A stretch of DNA of 64,000 nucleotides from Micromonospora musae (GTDB taxonomy: Bacteria > Actinomycetota > Actinomycetes > Mycobacteriales > Micromonosporaceae). The notes beneath the pieces were generated by a model that saw only the letters and a program-made list of their open reading frames with translations, was not told where the DNA came from and did not search any database. Of the stretch, positions 17,675 through 28,167 are shown in pieces. The translations under genes were made by a program, and so were the position numbers. Positions within the stretch are counted from its first letter, which is position 1. The number at the start of each line of letters is the position of its first letter. Where the stretch lies: positions 310,001-374,000 of the forward strand of contig NZ_RAZT01000003.1 of the NCBI RefSeq assembly GCF_003626635.1, written 5' to 3'.

Positions 17675-19233
17675 CAGCGTCTCCTCTCGCTCGCCGTCCC
17701 GCTCCGCGCCCGGGTCTGCCGGGCGCCGCGGGGTGCGGCCTCTTCGTCGGACCGCCGCTGCCGCGCCCGGGGCACCGGCCCACGGGCAGCCGGAGGCGGC
17801 GCCGTCCGGCGACGCCGGCCGGGAAGCGGCGGCAACGGGGCCCAGAGTAGTCGGACCCACCGGGCCGGCGGACGGGCATGGAGGGCTCTGGCCGCATCGG
17901 GTTCGGCGCGGGCGAAGGAGGCGAGCATGCCGACCGCCGCGAGCGTGACGACCAGCGCACTTCCACCGTCGGAGATGAACGGCAGCGGCAGACCCGTGAT
18001 CGGCATCAGCCCGACCACCCCACCGACATTGATGACGGCCTGGCTGACCAGCCAGGTCGTCACCGCGGCGGCGGCCAGTCGGCGGAACGGGTCGTCGACC
18101 CGCCGGGCGATCCGCAGCCCGGTGTAGGCGAGCACCGCGAAGAGGGTGAGGATCACCGCGCAGCCGACCACCCCCAGCTCCTCGGCGACGATGGCGAAGA
18201 TGAAGTCGTTGTGCGCCTCGGGCAGCCAGTCCCATTTCAGGCTGCTCTTGCCGAGCCCGACGCCGAACCAGCCGCCGTGCTCGATCGCGAGCCGCCCCTG
18301 GAAGAGCTGGTAGCAGTCGGTCAGCTTGCACTCCTCCGGGTCCGGCGGGTTGAAGAAGGAGATCAAGCGGGCGAGGCGGTAGTTCTCCGCGCCCCGCTCG
18401 CCGGAGCCCGCGCCGAGCGACGCAACCGCGATGAGCAGGCCGACGCCGACCAGACCGGCGACCGAGAGCGCGCCGAAGACCCGCAGCCGCACCCCGGCCG
18501 CCCAGAGCAGCCCGACGACCAGCGCGAGCAGGCAGATCATGGTGCCCAGGTCGTTGTAGCCGACCAGCACGAAGAGCAGCCCGACCATCGGGACGAGCGG
18601 GGTGGCCAGCTCGCGCCACCAGCCGAGCGCCGCGCCCTTGCGGGCGATCACGTGCGCGCCCCAGAGCACCAGCGCGAACTTGGCCAGCTCGGAGGGCTGC
18701 ACCTGGATCCCGCCGATGAACAGCCAGTTCAGGTACGCCTCGATCGGGCCGATCGAGGCCGAATCCGTTCCGCTCACCCGGGCCCAGGCGACCAGCAGGT
18801 TGAGCACGAGCAGCAGCCCGATCGCGGTGAAGAGCAGCGGCCGGCCGAGCGCCCGGTAGGTCGTGGCGGGCAGCCGCTGGCAGGCCCAGAAGGCGCCCAC
18901 CCCGATCACGGCGAAGATCGCCTGCTTGACCACCGAGGCCGTGGCGTTGCCGTCCTCGGCGTAGTCCTTCACGCTGGTCGCGGAGAAGACCATGGTCAGG
19001 CCGATCAGCAGCAGCAGGCCGGCGCTGGAGATCAGCAGATAGTAGGAGGCCATCGGGCGGTCCAGCAGCCCGCGCAGCGCCGCGAGGCCGCCGGCCGCGT
19101 CCAGCCCGCGCGGTAGCGCCGGGGTGTCGTCCGGCCCCCGCGCCGTGGCGGCCGCCTCGGTCGTACGCCCGCCACCCGGCTCCCGCCGGGGCCGGGCCTT
19201 GCTGGTGCCCTCGGTGCCTCGTTCCTCCCCCAC
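17674..19233 (-). CDS. ftsW: FtsW, SEDS peptidoglycan glycosyltransferase
   Basis: A protein of 519 residues with about ten membrane helices between residues 60 and 430. Motifs include FIGGIQVQPSELAKFALVLW and NDLGTMICLLALVVG, plus the SEDS core EAHNDFIFAIVAEELG and GLMPITGLPLPFISDGGSAL. The long outer loop contains a Cys pair (EECKLTDCYQLFQG). A charged N-terminal tail (~57 residues) and a basic, Arg/Pro-rich C-terminal tail (~85 residues) are probably flexible docking regions. It pairs with FtsI at the septum. The stop overlaps murG as TGATG. Confidence 0.95.
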   Translation of the reverse strand: MGEERGTEGTSKARPRREPGGGRTTEAAATARGPDDTPALPRGLDAAGGLAALRGLLDRPMASYYLLISSAGLLLLIGLTMVFSATSVKDYAEDGNATASVVKQAIFAVIGVGAFWACQRLPATTYRALGRPLLFTAIGLLLVLNLLVAWARVSGTDSASIGPIEAYLNWLFIGGIQVQPSELAKFALVLWGAHVIARKGAALGWWRELATPLVPMVGLLFVLVGYNDLGTMICLLALVVGLLWAAGVRLRVFGALSVAGLVGVGLLIAVASLGAGSGERGAENYRLARLISFFNPPDPEECKLTDCYQLFQGRLAIEHGGWFGVGLGKSSLKWDWLPEAHNDFIFAIVAEELGVVGCAVILTLFAVLAYTGLRIARRVDDPFRRLAAAAVTTWLVSQAVINVGGVVGLMPITGLPLPFISDGGSALVVTLAAVGMLASFARAEPDAARALHARPPARWVRLLWAPLPPLPGRRRRTAPPPAARGPVPRARQRRSDEEAAPRGARQTRARSGTASERRR

Positions 19234-19407
19234 CCGGACATCATCGCGGCTACGCCGGGCGCCCGCCCCCGCAACCGCCCCTTCGGCGTGTCGGGCCGCG
19301 AGGAGGGAGCCGCGCGCGGAGCCCGCGCGGCAGGATGCCGGCCGTCCCGACCAGCGGCGGGCCGACCTCCCGACGGGCGGGACGGTCGGCCCGGCCGGCC
19401 GGACGGC
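19234..19407 (-). other. mraY-ftsW gap where murD is usually found
   Basis: This 174-bp stretch holds two inverted repeats and no ORF that continues MurD. One is a hairpin with arms GCCGCGCG and CGCGCGGC (19309-19316/19324-19331). The other has arms CCGTCCCG and CGGGACGG (19342-19349/19378-19385). In the usual actinobacterial order murD stands here. No MurD-like remnant is recognisable in the translations. Confidence 0.6.
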
Positions 19408-20535
19408 TCAGGTGACGTTGGCGAGGTACTCGCTGTAGAAGAGGCCCAGGGCGATCGCCACGCAGATGCCCGCGATGATCCAGAACCGGACCACGATGTT
19501 GACCTCGCTCCACCCCGCCAGTTCGAAGTGGTGCTGCAGGGGCGACATCCGGAACACGCGCTTGCCGGTGGTCTTGAACGAGATGATCTGGATCACGACG
19601 GACATCGTGATGATCACGAAGAGGCCGCCGATGATCGGCAGCAGCATGATGGTCCGGGTGGACATCGCCATGCCGGCGATCAGGCCACCGAGGCCGAGCG
19701 CACCCGTGTCACCCATGAAGATCCGGGCCGGTGAGGTGTTCCACCAGAGGAAGCCCACACAGGCCCCGGCCGCCGCCCCGGCGATCAGCGCGATCTCCAG
19801 CGGGTCGCGGACCGCGTAGCAGTAGTCCCGGGTGTAGCTCGGGTCGGCGCACCAGTGCCGGTACTGCCAGAACGCGATGAGCCCGTACGCGGCGAGGACC
19901 ATCACCGACGCGCCGGTGGCGAGACCGTCCAGGCCGTCGGTGAGGTTCACCCCGTTCGTCGCCGCCATCACCACGAAGATGAAGAGGATGACCGCGCCGA
20001 CCTTGGTGAGCTCCAGCGCCGGGATGTCCCGGATGAAGCTCAACGTCGTGCTGCCGACGGTCTCGGTGTTGGTCGCCGTGCCCTTCGCATCGGTCATGGT
20101 GCTCGGGAAGTAGAGCGCCACCACACCGAAGACCGCGCCGACCAGGATCTGCCCCAGCAGCTTGCCGCGCTTGTTGAGACCCCCGCTGTGCCGCTTGCGC
20201 ACCTTGAGGAAGTCGTCGATGAAGCCGACCGCGCCGGAGAAGACCATCAGGCCCAGCAGCACCAGCGCCGTGATGGTCGGCTCGACCTGGGCGATCTGCA
20301 GGTCCGGCAGGGTGGTCAGGGCCAGGTGACCCGCGACGTACGCGATGACCGTGGCCAGGATGAAGACCACGCCGCCCATCGTCGGCGTGCCCTTCTTGCC
20401 CTCATTGCTGGCGAGCCCGAGGTTCGATCGGATCGGCTGGCCGGCCTTCAGCCGGGCGAAGACCTTGATCGCGATCGGGGTGCAGAAGAGCGAGATCAGG
20501 AAGGCCACCCCGACGGCGACGATTACCGCCCTCAT
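19408..20535 (-). CDS. mraY: Phospho-N-acetylmuramoyl-pentapeptide transferase MraY
   Basis: A protein of 375 residues with about ten membrane helices. It contains the catalytic DD in [15 protein letters not shown], the motif [12 protein letters not shown], the cytoplasmic [11 protein letters not shown] and the [13 protein letters not shown] end motif. It makes lipid I from UDP-MurNAc-pentapeptide and undecaprenyl phosphate. The start overlaps the murF stop as ATGA. Confidence 0.97.
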   Translation of the reverse strand: MRAVIVAVGVAFLISLFCTPIAIKVFARLKAGQPIRSNLGLASNEGKKGTPTMGGVVFILATVIAYVAGHLALTTLPDLQIAQVEPTITALVLLGLMVFSGAVGFIDDFLKVRKRHSGGLNKRGKLLGQILVGAVFGVVALYFPSTMTDAKGTATNTETVGSTTLSFIRDIPALELTKVGAVILFIFVVMAATNGVNLTDGLDGLATGASVMVLAAYGLIAFWQYRHWCADPSYTRDYCYAVRDPLEIALIAGAAAGACVGFLWWNTSPARIFMGDTGALGLGGLIAGMAMSTRTIMLLPIIGGLFVIITMSVVIQIISFKTTGKRVFRMSPLQHHFELAGWSEVNIVVRFWIIAGICVAIALGLFYSEYLANVT

Positions 20536-21929
20536 GCAGCGGTCTCCCCACTGGCGTCAGCGCGCAGCGCGTCGGCCACCTCCCAGGTGCGGTACCGGGA
20601 GCCCTTGACCAGGACGACGTCGCCCGGCCGTAGCTCCTCCCGCAACACCTCGACGGCTGCCGCCTGATCGGTGAGCAGCACCGACTCTCCTCCCCAGTTG
20701 CTTACCGCTGTCGCGCCTTCGTGGATCGGCGCGGCCGACTCGCCCACCACGAGCAGCCGGTCGACGCCCAGCTCGGCCGCGAGCCGGCCGACCTCCGCAT
20801 GGCCGTCGTACTCGTACGGTCCCAGCTCGGCCATGTAGCCGAGCACCGCGACGGTACGCCGCCCGCCGCCCAGCGCGGCCAGCGCCTTGATCGCCACCGA
20901 CATCGAGGCCGGATTGGCGTTGTACGAGTCGTCGATGACCGTCACCCCGTCGGGCCGGTCGAAGACATCCATCCGCCGGGTCGAGACCAGTCCCAGCTCG
21001 CCCAGCGCCTGCGCCAGCTCGGTCAGCGGCATGCCCAGCTCCCGGGCGACCGCCGCCGCGGCGAGTGTGTTGGAGACCTGGTGGCGGCCGGTCAGGCCGA
21101 GCCGCACCGGCGCGCGCCCCTCGGGCGTGACCAGCGTGTACGACGGGCGGCCCCGCTCGTCGAGCACGACGTCCTCGGCGCGCACGTCGGCGTCCGCCGC
21201 CTCGCCGTAGAAGACCACCCGGGCCTCGGTGCGGGACGCCATGGCGGCCACCAGCGGGTCGTCGGCGTTGAGCACCGCGAGGCCGTCGGCCGGCAGCGCC
21301 TCGACCAGCTCCCCCTTGGCCAGGGCGATGTTCGCCTGCGAGCCGAAGCCGCCGATGTGCGACGTCCCGACGTTGAGCACCACCGAGATCCGGGGCGGCA
21401 CCAGCTCGCAGAGGTAACGCACGTGCCCGATCCCGCGGGCGCCCTTCTCCATCACCAGGTAGCGGGTCTCCGAATCGGCCTTCAGCGCCGTGTACGGATG
21501 CCCGAGCTCGTTGTTGAACGAGCCGGGCGGCGCGACCGTGGTGCCGAGGCGGGAGCTGAGCTGGGCGACGAGGTCCTTGGTGGTGGTCTTGCCGGAGGAG
21601 CCGGTCAACCCGACCACGGTCAGCTGCGGCAGCCGGTCGACCACCGTACGGGCCAGCCGCCCCATCGCGTCCCGCGCGTCGTCGACCAGCACCATCGGCA
21701 CGCCGGGCACCTCCCGGGTGCCGAGAACGGCCACCACGCCGGCCTCGACGGCCCCCTCGGCGAAGTCGTGCCCGTCGGCCTTCTCGCCGGGGAAGGCGAC
21801 GAAGAGCCCGCCGGCGTTCACCTTGCGCGAGTCGAACTCGACCGAGCCGGTGACCCGGGCGTCCGGGTCGGCGCCGACGAGCCGACCGTCGACGGCGGTG
21901 GCCACCTCGGCCAGCGTCAGGGGGATCAC
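20532..21929 (-). CDS. murF: UDP-MurNAc-tripeptide--D-Ala-D-Ala ligase MurF
   Basis: A protein of 465 residues. It contains the P-loop [36 protein letters not shown], the linker motif [13 protein letters not shown] and the C-terminal [10 protein letters not shown]. It adds D-Ala-D-Ala to the stem peptide. Both ends overlap neighbours by 4 bp (murE before, mraY after). Confidence 0.97.
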   Translation of the reverse strand: MIPLTLAEVATAVDGRLVGADPDARVTGSVEFDSRKVNAGGLFVAFPGEKADGHDFAEGAVEAGVVAVLGTREVPGVPMVLVDDARDAMGRLARTVVDRLPQLTVVGLTGSSGKTTTKDLVAQLSSRLGTTVAPPGSFNNELGHPYTALKADSETRYLVMEKGARGIGHVRYLCELVPPRISVVLNVGTSHIGGFGSQANIALAKGELVEALPADGLAVLNADDPLVAAMASRTEARVVFYGEAADADVRAEDVVLDERGRPSYTLVTPEGRAPVRLGLTGRHQVSNTLAAAAVARELGMPLTELAQALGELGLVSTRRMDVFDRPDGVTVIDDSYNANPASMSVAIKALAALGGGRRTVAVLGYMAELGPYEYDGHAEVGRLAAELGVDRLLVVGESAAPIHEGATAVSNWGGESVLLTDQAAAVEVLREELRPGDVVLVKGSRYRTWEVADALRADASGETAA

Positions 21930-23452
21930 CGGTGACCCGCCAGGTCGCCGAAGCGGGCGCGCAGCGCGGCCGCCAGCTCCGTGTGGTCGTCGAACGGCAG
22001 CACCTCGCCGGCCACCTCCTGCCCGCGCTCGTGGCCCTTGCCGAGCAGCGCGATCACGTCGCCCGGCTCCGCCAGCCGGACCGCCTCGTCGATCGCCGCC
22101 CGACGGCCGGCCACCTCGGCGATCCGGGCCGTCGTACCGGCCTGCCGGGACCCGGCGAGGACCTCGGCGCGGATGGCCGCCGGATCCTCGGTCCGCGGGT
22201 TGTCGTCGGTCACCAGCACCACGTCGGCTCCCTCCGCGGCGGCGGCGCCCATCACCGGCCGCTTGCCCCGATCCCGGTCCCCACCGGCGCCGATCACGCA
22301 GATCAGCCGGCCGGTGCTCAGTTCACGCAGCGCGGCCAGGGCGGCCACGATCGCGTCCGGCTTGTGCGCGTAGTCGACCACGCCACGGACGGGCGCGTCC
22401 GCGGGGGTGACCAGCTCCAGCCGACCCGGCACGCCGCCGCAGGCGGCCACCCCGGCGACCGCCGTGCCGGGCTCCACCCCGACGGCCGTCAGCGCGGCGA
22501 TGGCGAGCAGGGCGTTGGCCACGTTGTGCCGGCCCGGCAGCGCCACGCTCCCGGGCAGGGTGAGCCCGTCCGGGCCGTGCACGGTGAAGCGCTGGGCGTA
22601 GCCCTCGCCGCCGATCCCGTCGGCCCACCAGGTCGCGGCCCGGTCACCGGACGCCGAGTAGCTGACCGTGGCCGGTTTGAAGAGCGGTCGCAGCGCCGGG
22701 TCGTCGTGGTTGAGCACCTCCACCCCGCAGCGACCGTCGAAGAGCTGCGCCTTGGCCGCGAAGTACTCCGCCGAGTCGGCATGGAAGTCGAGGTGGTCGG
22801 AGCCGAAGTTGGTGTAGCCGCCGACGGCGAAGCGAACGCCGCCGACCCGGCCCATGGCCAGCGCGTGGCTCGACACCTCCATGACCACGGCGGTCACCCC
22901 GCGCTCGCGCGCGGCGGCGAGCATGGCGTGCAGGTCGGTCGCCTCCGGGGTGGTCCGCACGCTCTCGATCACCAGGTCGCCGAGGCGGGTCTCCACCGTG
23001 CCGATCAGTCCGGTGGTGTGCCCGGCGGCGCGCAGGCCGGACTCGATCAGGTAGGCCGTCGAGGTCTTGCCGGCGGTGCCGGTCACCCCGATCACGGTGA
23101 GCCCCGCGGTCGGGTCGCCGTAGACGGCGGCGGCGAGCGCGCCGAGCACCGCGCGGGGATCGGGCACCACGAGGGCCGGCAGGCCGGCCTCCGCCACCGC
23201 GGCCGCGCCGGCCGGGTCGGTCAACGCGGCCACCGCACCGGCGGCGGCCGCCGCGGCGGCGAACTCGGCGCCGTGCCGGCGGGCGCCGGGCAGCGCCGCG
23301 TACAGGTCGCCGGGGCGGACCTCCTGGCTGGCGTGTGTGATGCCGGTCACCACCACGTCGGCGGCGTCGGTCGGCGGCTCGACGGTGAGCCGGGCTGCGA
23401 GGTCGCCGAGCCGGGTTCCGGTGACCGTACGGGGACGAGGATTGCCGGACAC
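21926..23452 (-). CDS. murE: UDP-MurNAc-dipeptide--meso-DAP ligase MurE
   Basis: A protein of 508 residues. The P-loop GVTGTAGKTSTAYL, the carbamylated-Lys region HLDFHADSAEYFAAK and the C-domain DDNPRTEDP are present. The DNPR tetrad is known to select meso-diaminopimelate over lysine, so the peptidoglycan is probably DAP-type. An in-frame GTG at 23491 would add 13 residues. I prefer the GTG at 23452 because TAGGGT stands 8 nt before it; this choice is uncertain. The end overlaps murF by 4 bp. Confidence 0.93.
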   Translation of the reverse strand: MSGNPRPRTVTGTRLGDLAARLTVEPPTDAADVVVTGITHASQEVRPGDLYAALPGARRHGAEFAAAAAAAGAVAALTDPAGAAAVAEAGLPALVVPDPRAVLGALAAAVYGDPTAGLTVIGVTGTAGKTSTAYLIESGLRAAGHTTGLIGTVETRLGDLVIESVRTTPEATDLHAMLAAARERGVTAVVMEVSSHALAMGRVGGVRFAVGGYTNFGSDHLDFHADSAEYFAAKAQLFDGRCGVEVLNHDDPALRPLFKPATVSYSASGDRAATWWADGIGGEGYAQRFTVHGPDGLTLPGSVALPGRHNVANALLAIAALTAVGVEPGTAVAGVAACGGVPGRLELVTPADAPVRGVVDYAHKPDAIVAALAALRELSTGRLICVIGAGGDRDRGKRPVMGAAAAEGADVVLVTDDNPRTEDPAAIRAEVLAGSRQAGTTARIAEVAGRRAAIDEAVRLAEPGDVIALLGKGHERGQEVAGEVLPFDDHTELAAALRARFGDLAGHR

Positions 23453-23460
23453 GGCGTCAG

Positions 23461-23466
23461 ACCCTA
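23461..23466 (-). promoter_or_regulatory. Possible -10 box of an internal murE promoter
   Basis: TAGGGT on the minus strand, 8 nt before the GTG at 23452 and 78 bp after the ftsI stop. The spacer is slightly longer than at the other leaderless sites in this window, so support is moderate. It would allow murE-murF-mraY to be expressed apart from ftsI. Confidence 0.4.
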
Positions 23467-23543
23467 CCCGGTCGTCCGGCGTCGGCCGCACAGCCGCCCC
23501 GGTGGTTCGTCCCCACTCACCGATGATGTCCCGCCGTGCCTGC

Positions 23544-25736
23544 TCAGCGCGGATAGACCACGAACTCGGGCGACTTGCTCGTCGTCGAGGGCGGCACCTT
23601 GTAGTGACGGAGAGTGAACTGCATCATTTCCTTGAACGCCGGTCCGGCGATCGCCGCGCCGCCGCCGGCGGGGACGTACGCGAAGACCGCGATCACGTAG
23701 CGGGGCTTCTCGGCCGGCGCCATGCCGATGAACGAGGAGACCTCGCCGGGTTGCTTCTTCCCGTCCACCAGCCGCCAGCCGGTGCCGGTCTTGCCGGCGA
23801 CCCGGAATCCCGGGACGGCGGCCGTCACGCCGGTGGCGTTGTCGACCGTGGTGACCGCCTCCAGCAGCGTGCGCAGCGCCTGGGCGTTCTGCGGGCTCAG
23901 CACCGGGCGGGTGACCGGGGCCTTGGCCGGCGTCCGCCTCCCGTCCGGCCCGATGACCTCCTTGATGAGGTGCGGCTGGATGTACGTCCCGTCGTTGGCG
24001 ATGGCGGCGTACGCGGCGGCCATCTGCAGCGCGGTGGCGTCCACGCTGTGCCCGATCGGCACCGACCCGTACGACGACCCGCTCCACTCCTCCGCGGGCA
24101 GCAGCCGGCCGCTCGCCTCCCCCGGCATGCCCTCCCCGGTGGGCTGGCCCAGCCCGAACCGGCGCTGGTAGTCGATGAGGCGGTCCCGGCCCAGCTTCTC
24201 GGCGACCTTGATGGTGCCGACGTTCGAGGAGTACGCGAGCATCCCGGCGATGCTCATCCGTCGGCCGTTCGCCGGGTGCGTGTCGGAGAACCAGGTGTCG
24301 CCCATCTTGATGCTGTTCTCGATGGGCAGCGTGGTGTCCGGCTTGATCACCCCCTCCTGCAGCGCCGCGCCGAAGGTGATCGCCTTGTGCACCGAGCCGG
24401 GGTCGACCACGAAGCTGGTGGCCACGTCCTCCCGGGCGACCGGGCTGCTCGCCTCCGGCTTGGCGGCGTTGTAGGTGGGATCGCTCGCCTGGGACAGCAC
24501 GTCGCCGGTGGCGACGTCGATCACCACGGCCGCGGCCGTGACGTTGCGCGCCTGTTCGGTGTGCCGGCGGAGGATCACCTGCGTCATGTACTGCAGGTCC
24601 CGGTCGACGGTGAGCTGCAGGGAGCTGCCGGGCTTCGGCTGCGTCGTCTCGCTGTAGCCGCCCGGGATGGGGGCGGCCAGGTCGCCGAGGCCGGCCTCGT
24701 AGACGCGCTTGCCGTCCTCGCCGCGCAGCAGGTCGTCGTAGCGGGCCTCCAGCCCCTCCAACCCGACCATGTCCTGGCTGGTGAAGCCGATCAGGTTGGC
24801 GGCCAGGTCGTCGCCCGGCACCTCGCGCCGCTCGTCGCGGTGCACGCCGATGCCGGGCAGTTCGAGCGCCTGCACCTGCTTGGCGACACCGATCTCCACC
24901 CCCCGGGCCAGGTACTCGAAGCGCGACGGGTTGCCGTTCTCCAGCTTGCGCGGCTGCATGAGCCGGGTCAGCTTGGACGCCGGGATCCCCAGCAGCGGGG
25001 AGAGCGCCTTGGCGGTGCCCGCCGGATCCTCGATGAGGGTCGGGTCGGCGAAGACGTACCGGGCCTCCACGCTGTGCGCGAGCAGTGCCCCGGTGCGGTC
25101 GTAGATCGCGCCCCGGGGAGCGGGCAGGTCGACCGTCCGGGTCCGGTCCGCGACGCCGCCGCCGGCGTACGCGGGCGCGTCCACCGCCTGCAGGACGACC
25201 AGTCGGATGCCGATGGTCACGAAGAGCGCCAGGGTGAGCACAGTGCCCAACCGCAGTCGCAGTCGCGGGTCGGCGAGCTTCGGCGGCTTGGGCGGCTTGC
25301 GCGACGGCCGCCGCCCGGCGGGCCGGTCCGGCCGGCGCGGCGGTCGGGGGGCGGTCCGGCGGCGCGGCGCCGCCGGCTCGTCGGCCGGGTTGCCCGGGAT
25401 GCGCGCCTGCACGGTGCGGACCACGCCGGAGCGGCCGGCCGCCGAGGCGTCCCGGCGAGCCGTCCGGGCGGTCCCGGCGCGCCCACCGTCGAGCACCTGC
25501 AGGGCCGGCCGGAACGGGTCGCCCGACCGGGTGCCGCGCGGGGTGCGGCGCTGCTCGGCGCCGCCACCCCGCGACACCCGCTCGTTCCCCTCCCGGATGG
25601 TGCGCCCCCGAGGGGTGTACGCCCGGGCGCCGGAGATCCCTCCGACGCCCGGTTCACCAGTGCCCCGGCCCTCCCGGGCCGAGCCGCGCCGGGATCCTGG
25701 ATCGTCCCGGCGCGGATCCTCCGACCGCGGTGGCAC
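23544..25736 (-). CDS. ftsI: Septal transpeptidase FtsI / PBP3
   Basis: A protein of 730 residues, class B PBP. A very long basic, Arg/Pro-rich cytoplasmic tail (~155 residues) is followed by one membrane helix (LGTVLTLALFVTIGIRLVVL). Then come the dimerisation domain (APRGAIYDRTGALLA) and the transpeptidase domain. The active-site motifs are SVHK (about 447), YSSNVG (about 498) and AGKTGTG (about 646). The enzyme cross-links septal peptidoglycan with FtsW. The GTG start lies 3 bp after the ftsL stop. The tail is longer than I would expect for the family. Confidence 0.96.
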   Translation of the reverse strand: MPPRSEDPRRDDPGSRRGSAREGRGTGEPGVGGISGARAYTPRGRTIREGNERVSRGGGAEQRRTPRGTRSGDPFRPALQVLDGGRAGTARTARRDASAAGRSGVVRTVQARIPGNPADEPAAPRRRTAPRPPRRPDRPAGRRPSRKPPKPPKLADPRLRLRLGTVLTLALFVTIGIRLVVLQAVDAPAYAGGGVADRTRTVDLPAPRGAIYDRTGALLAHSVEARYVFADPTLIEDPAGTAKALSPLLGIPASKLTRLMQPRKLENGNPSRFEYLARGVEIGVAKQVQALELPGIGVHRDERREVPGDDLAANLIGFTSQDMVGLEGLEARYDDLLRGEDGKRVYEAGLGDLAAPIPGGYSETTQPKPGSSLQLTVDRDLQYMTQVILRRHTEQARNVTAAAVVIDVATGDVLSQASDPTYNAAKPEASSPVAREDVATSFVVDPGSVHKAITFGAALQEGVIKPDTTLPIENSIKMGDTWFSDTHPANGRRMSIAGMLAYSSNVGTIKVAEKLGRDRLIDYQRRFGLGQPTGEGMPGEASGRLLPAEEWSGSSYGSVPIGHSVDATALQMAAAYAAIANDGTYIQPHLIKEVIGPDGRRTPAKAPVTRPVLSPQNAQALRTLLEAVTTVDNATGVTAAVPGFRVAGKTGTGWRLVDGKKQPGEVSSFIGMAPAEKPRYVIAVFAYVPAGGGAAIAGPAFKEMMQFTLRHYKVPPSTTSKSPEFVVYPR

Positions 25737-25739
25737 CGG

Positions 25740-26345
25740 TCAGCGTCCCGTGCCCTGCTGGCTGGTCACCGATGGTGCGCCGGTGGCCGGCTGCGGCACG
25801 CCGATGGTCCGGCCGTCCGGCAGACGGACGTAGCCCGGCTCGCCCGACTCGACCAGCCCGAGCTTGCGGGCCTGCGCGGCCAGGTTGCCCGGCGCCTCGG
25901 CGTCGGCGATCTCCTTCTTCAGCTGCTCCTGCTCCAGGTCCAGCCGGGCCTGCTGCTGCTGCAGCTTCTCCAGCTTGAACGCGTTCTCATTGATCTTGGT
26001 GTTGACCAGCAGGATGCCGAGCACCCCGCCGACCACCAGCACCACGATCAGCGCGGCGAACGGCGCTCGCGGCACCGACATCGGCGGTGGCGGCGCCACC
26101 CGCAGCCGAGGCGGGCGGGCGGCCGTCGGGCCACCCCGCTCCTGCGGCCGCAGCGCCGTGCTGCCCTGAACCGGGAACTCGCGCGCCCCCCGCGCGCTCG
26201 ACTCCCCCTGCCGGTTCATCCGGTCCGTGCGAGACGTACCGTTTCCGACGCGGCTGACCCGCTCCGCCGCGGTCCGGCCCCCCGACCGCGGTGCGCGCTG
26301 TCCGACGCCGGTGAAGTCCCGGCGCTCGCGCCCGTCAACGTTCAT
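25740..26345 (-). CDS. ftsL: FtsL-like divisome membrane protein
   Basis: A protein of 201 residues. A ~95-residue basic tail precedes one membrane helix ([20 protein letters not shown]) and a coiled coil ([20 protein letters not shown]). The size, topology and position between rsmH and ftsI are those of FtsL, although FtsL is too variable to prove by sequence. It would link FtsQ and FtsB to FtsW/FtsI. The start overlaps the rsmH stop as ATGA. Confidence 0.82.
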   Translation of the reverse strand: MNVDGRERRDFTGVGQRAPRSGGRTAAERVSRVGNGTSRTDRMNRQGESSARGAREFPVQGSTALRPQERGGPTAARPPRLRVAPPPPMSVPRAPFAALIVVLVVGGVLGILLVNTKINENAFKLEKLQQQQARLDLEQEQLKKEIADAEAPGNLAAQARKLGLVESGEPGYVRLPDGRTIGVPQPATGAPSVTSQQGTGR

Positions 26346-27451
26346 GTCCCCTCCCCCTCTACGTCCGTCCCTGTCCCGTCCCCCGGGGCCCCTTCGCGAT
26401 CCCCCACGGATCGCACGGACCCCGTGCCCGGTTGGTTCATCGCCTTGACGCGCCGACGGGACCGTTCGCGGTCGGTCCGCCCCTGCCGTTGCGCGTCCGG
26501 GTCGATGCGCTCCGCGGCCCGCAGCCGCACCGAGGCGGCGCGCGGGTTCGCAGCGACCTCGAGCTCCCCGGGCAGCTCGGCGCCCCGGCTCAGCAGCCGG
26601 AACGTCGGGCCGGTCCCGGGCAGCTCGACCGGGAGGTCGATCGGGCCCGTGCTACGGACCCGATCGGCGAGCGCCGCCTTGGTGAGCCGGTCCTCCAGCG
26701 AGTGGTAGGACAGGACCACCATGCGACCGCCCACGTTGAGCGCGTCGAGTGCGGCCGGCAGCGCCGTCTCCAGCGCCGCCAGCTCTCTGTTTACCTCGAT
26801 CCGCAAAGCCTGAAACGTTCTCTTTGCCGGGTGTCCCCCGGTTCGTCGGGCTGGTGCCGGAATGGAGTCCCGGACCAGCTCCGCGAGCCGCGCCGACGAG
26901 GTGATCCGGGCCCGTTCCCGCTCCCGAAGGATCGCCGAGGCGATCCGCCCGGCGAACTTCTCCTCGCCGTACACCCGCAGCACCCGGGCCAGCTCCGGAT
27001 GCCCGTAGGTGTTGACCACCTCCTCGGCGGTCACCCCCCGGGTCTGGTCCATCCGCATGTCCAGCGGCGCGTCCTGCGCGTAGGCGAACCCCCGGTCGGG
27101 CGCGTCCAACTGCAGCGACGAGACCCCCAGGTCGAACAGGATCCCGTCGACCCCCGGGTAACCCAGCCGGTCGAGCACGTCGGGCAACTCGTCGTAGACC
27201 GCGTGCTCGAGGTGGATCCGGTCGGCGAAACGAGCCAGCCGTACCCGGGCGTGCGCGAGCGCCTCCGTGTCCCGGTCGAGCCCGATCAGGATCGTCTGCG
27301 GATGCGCCTCGAGCACCGCCTCGGCGTGCCCGCCCAACCCCAGCGTGGCGTCGACGTGGACCGTCCGGTCACCCCGACCCAGCGCGGGGGCCAGCAGCTC
27401 GAGACAGCGCTCGAGCAGCACCGGCACGTGCGTGCCGCGAATCTCCCCCAT
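26342..27451 (-). CDS. rsmH: 16S rRNA m4C1402 methyltransferase RsmH (MraW)
   Basis: A protein of 369 residues. It contains [13 protein letters not shown], the SAM motif [59 protein letters not shown] and [11 protein letters not shown], all diagnostic for RsmH. It N4-methylates C1402 of 16S rRNA. The ATG at 27451 with GGGGG upstream is preferred over the GTG at 27463. The C-terminal ~40 residues are basic and then acidic, beyond the fold. Confidence 0.96.
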   Translation of the reverse strand: MGEIRGTHVPVLLERCLELLAPALGRGDRTVHVDATLGLGGHAEAVLEAHPQTILIGLDRDTEALAHARVRLARFADRIHLEHAVYDELPDVLDRLGYPGVDGILFDLGVSSLQLDAPDRGFAYAQDAPLDMRMDQTRGVTAEEVVNTYGHPELARVLRVYGEEKFAGRIASAILRERERARITSSARLAELVRDSIPAPARRTGGHPAKRTFQALRIEVNRELAALETALPAALDALNVGGRMVVLSYHSLEDRLTKAALADRVRSTGPIDLPVELPGTGPTFRLLSRGAELPGELEVAANPRAASVRLRAAERIDPDAQRQGRTDRERSRRRVKAMNQPGTGSVRSVGDREGAPGDGTGTDVEGEGT

Positions 27452-27578
27452 GTCGACCCCCACCGCTGGTTACCGTTCTTCCTTCTCGCGCCCGCGTCGG
27501 CCGGCGCCTGCCGCCGTACCGCCAGATCCCCATCCGCTCCCGCCCGTCGCGAGGCCGCGGGCCCCGAGAGATCGTGCG

Positions 27579-27604
27579 CCTGGCACCGGGGAAGGGGTGC
27601 CAGG
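27579..27604 (-). terminator. Hairpin between mraZ and rsmH
   Basis: Perfect 9-bp arms CCTGGCACC (27579-27587) and GGTGCCAGG (27596-27604) lie in the 201-bp gap. It may partly terminate or process the mraZ transcript before rsmH. No T-run is present. Confidence 0.45.
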
Positions 27605-27652
27605 AACTCGAAAGCGGCTGGAGATCTCGCAGTACGCCGGGCGCCGTCCGCC

Positions 27653-28084
27653 CTACAGACCGCCGGGCAGCACCCCCTCCTCGATGTCGGCGAACTCGTC
27701 CTCGCTCTCGGCGAGGTAGCTCTCCCAGGCGGCCTTGTCCCAGATCTCCACCCGCGTGCTCGCGCCGATCACGACCAGATCCCGGTCGAGCGCCGCGTAT
27801 CCCCGCAGGTGGGCCGGGATGGTCACCCGACCCTGCTTGTCCGGAACCTCGTCGTGCGCACTGGCGAAGAAGACCCGGCTGTAGGCCCGGGCCGCCTTGC
27901 TCGTCATCGGTTGAGCACGCAGCTGCTCCGCGATCCGCTGGAACTCGGGCATCGGGAACACGTAGAGGCAGCGCTCCTGCCCTTTGGTGATCACGACACC
28001 CCCCGCCAGCTCATCCCGGAACTTCGCCGGAAGGATCAACCGGCCTTTGTCGTCCAGGCGCGGAGTGTGGGTGCCGAGAAACAC
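27653..28084 (-). CDS. mraZ: Transcriptional regulator MraZ
   Basis: A protein of 143 residues with two AbrB-like/MraZ repeats: [22 protein letters not shown] and, about 65 residues later, [20 protein letters not shown]. In other bacteria MraZ binds repeated boxes in front of its own operon and adjusts the division cluster. Three GTGG boxes at 10-bp spacing stand upstream here, so self-control is likely. It is the first gene of the cluster; the leader is about 80 nt. Confidence 0.96.
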   Translation of the reverse strand: MFLGTHTPRLDDKGRLILPAKFRDELAGGVVITKGQERCLYVFPMPEFQRIAEQLRAQPMTSKAARAYSRVFFASAHDEVPDKQGRVTIPAHLRGYAALDRDLVVIGASTRVEIWDKAAWESYLAESEDEFADIEEGVLPGGL

Positions 28085-28167
28085 GGCCCAACCCCCTCGC
28101 CCCTGAGCGGCGTTCGCGGCGCCGCTGACCCCCCGGGCCGGTGGGCCCTCCCGGCCTCACCATCGGG

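Noticed and set aside
23337..26708. Plus-strand ORF of 1123 residues
   Set aside because: Antisense shadow of ftsI, ftsL and rsmH; low-complexity composition and no motifs.
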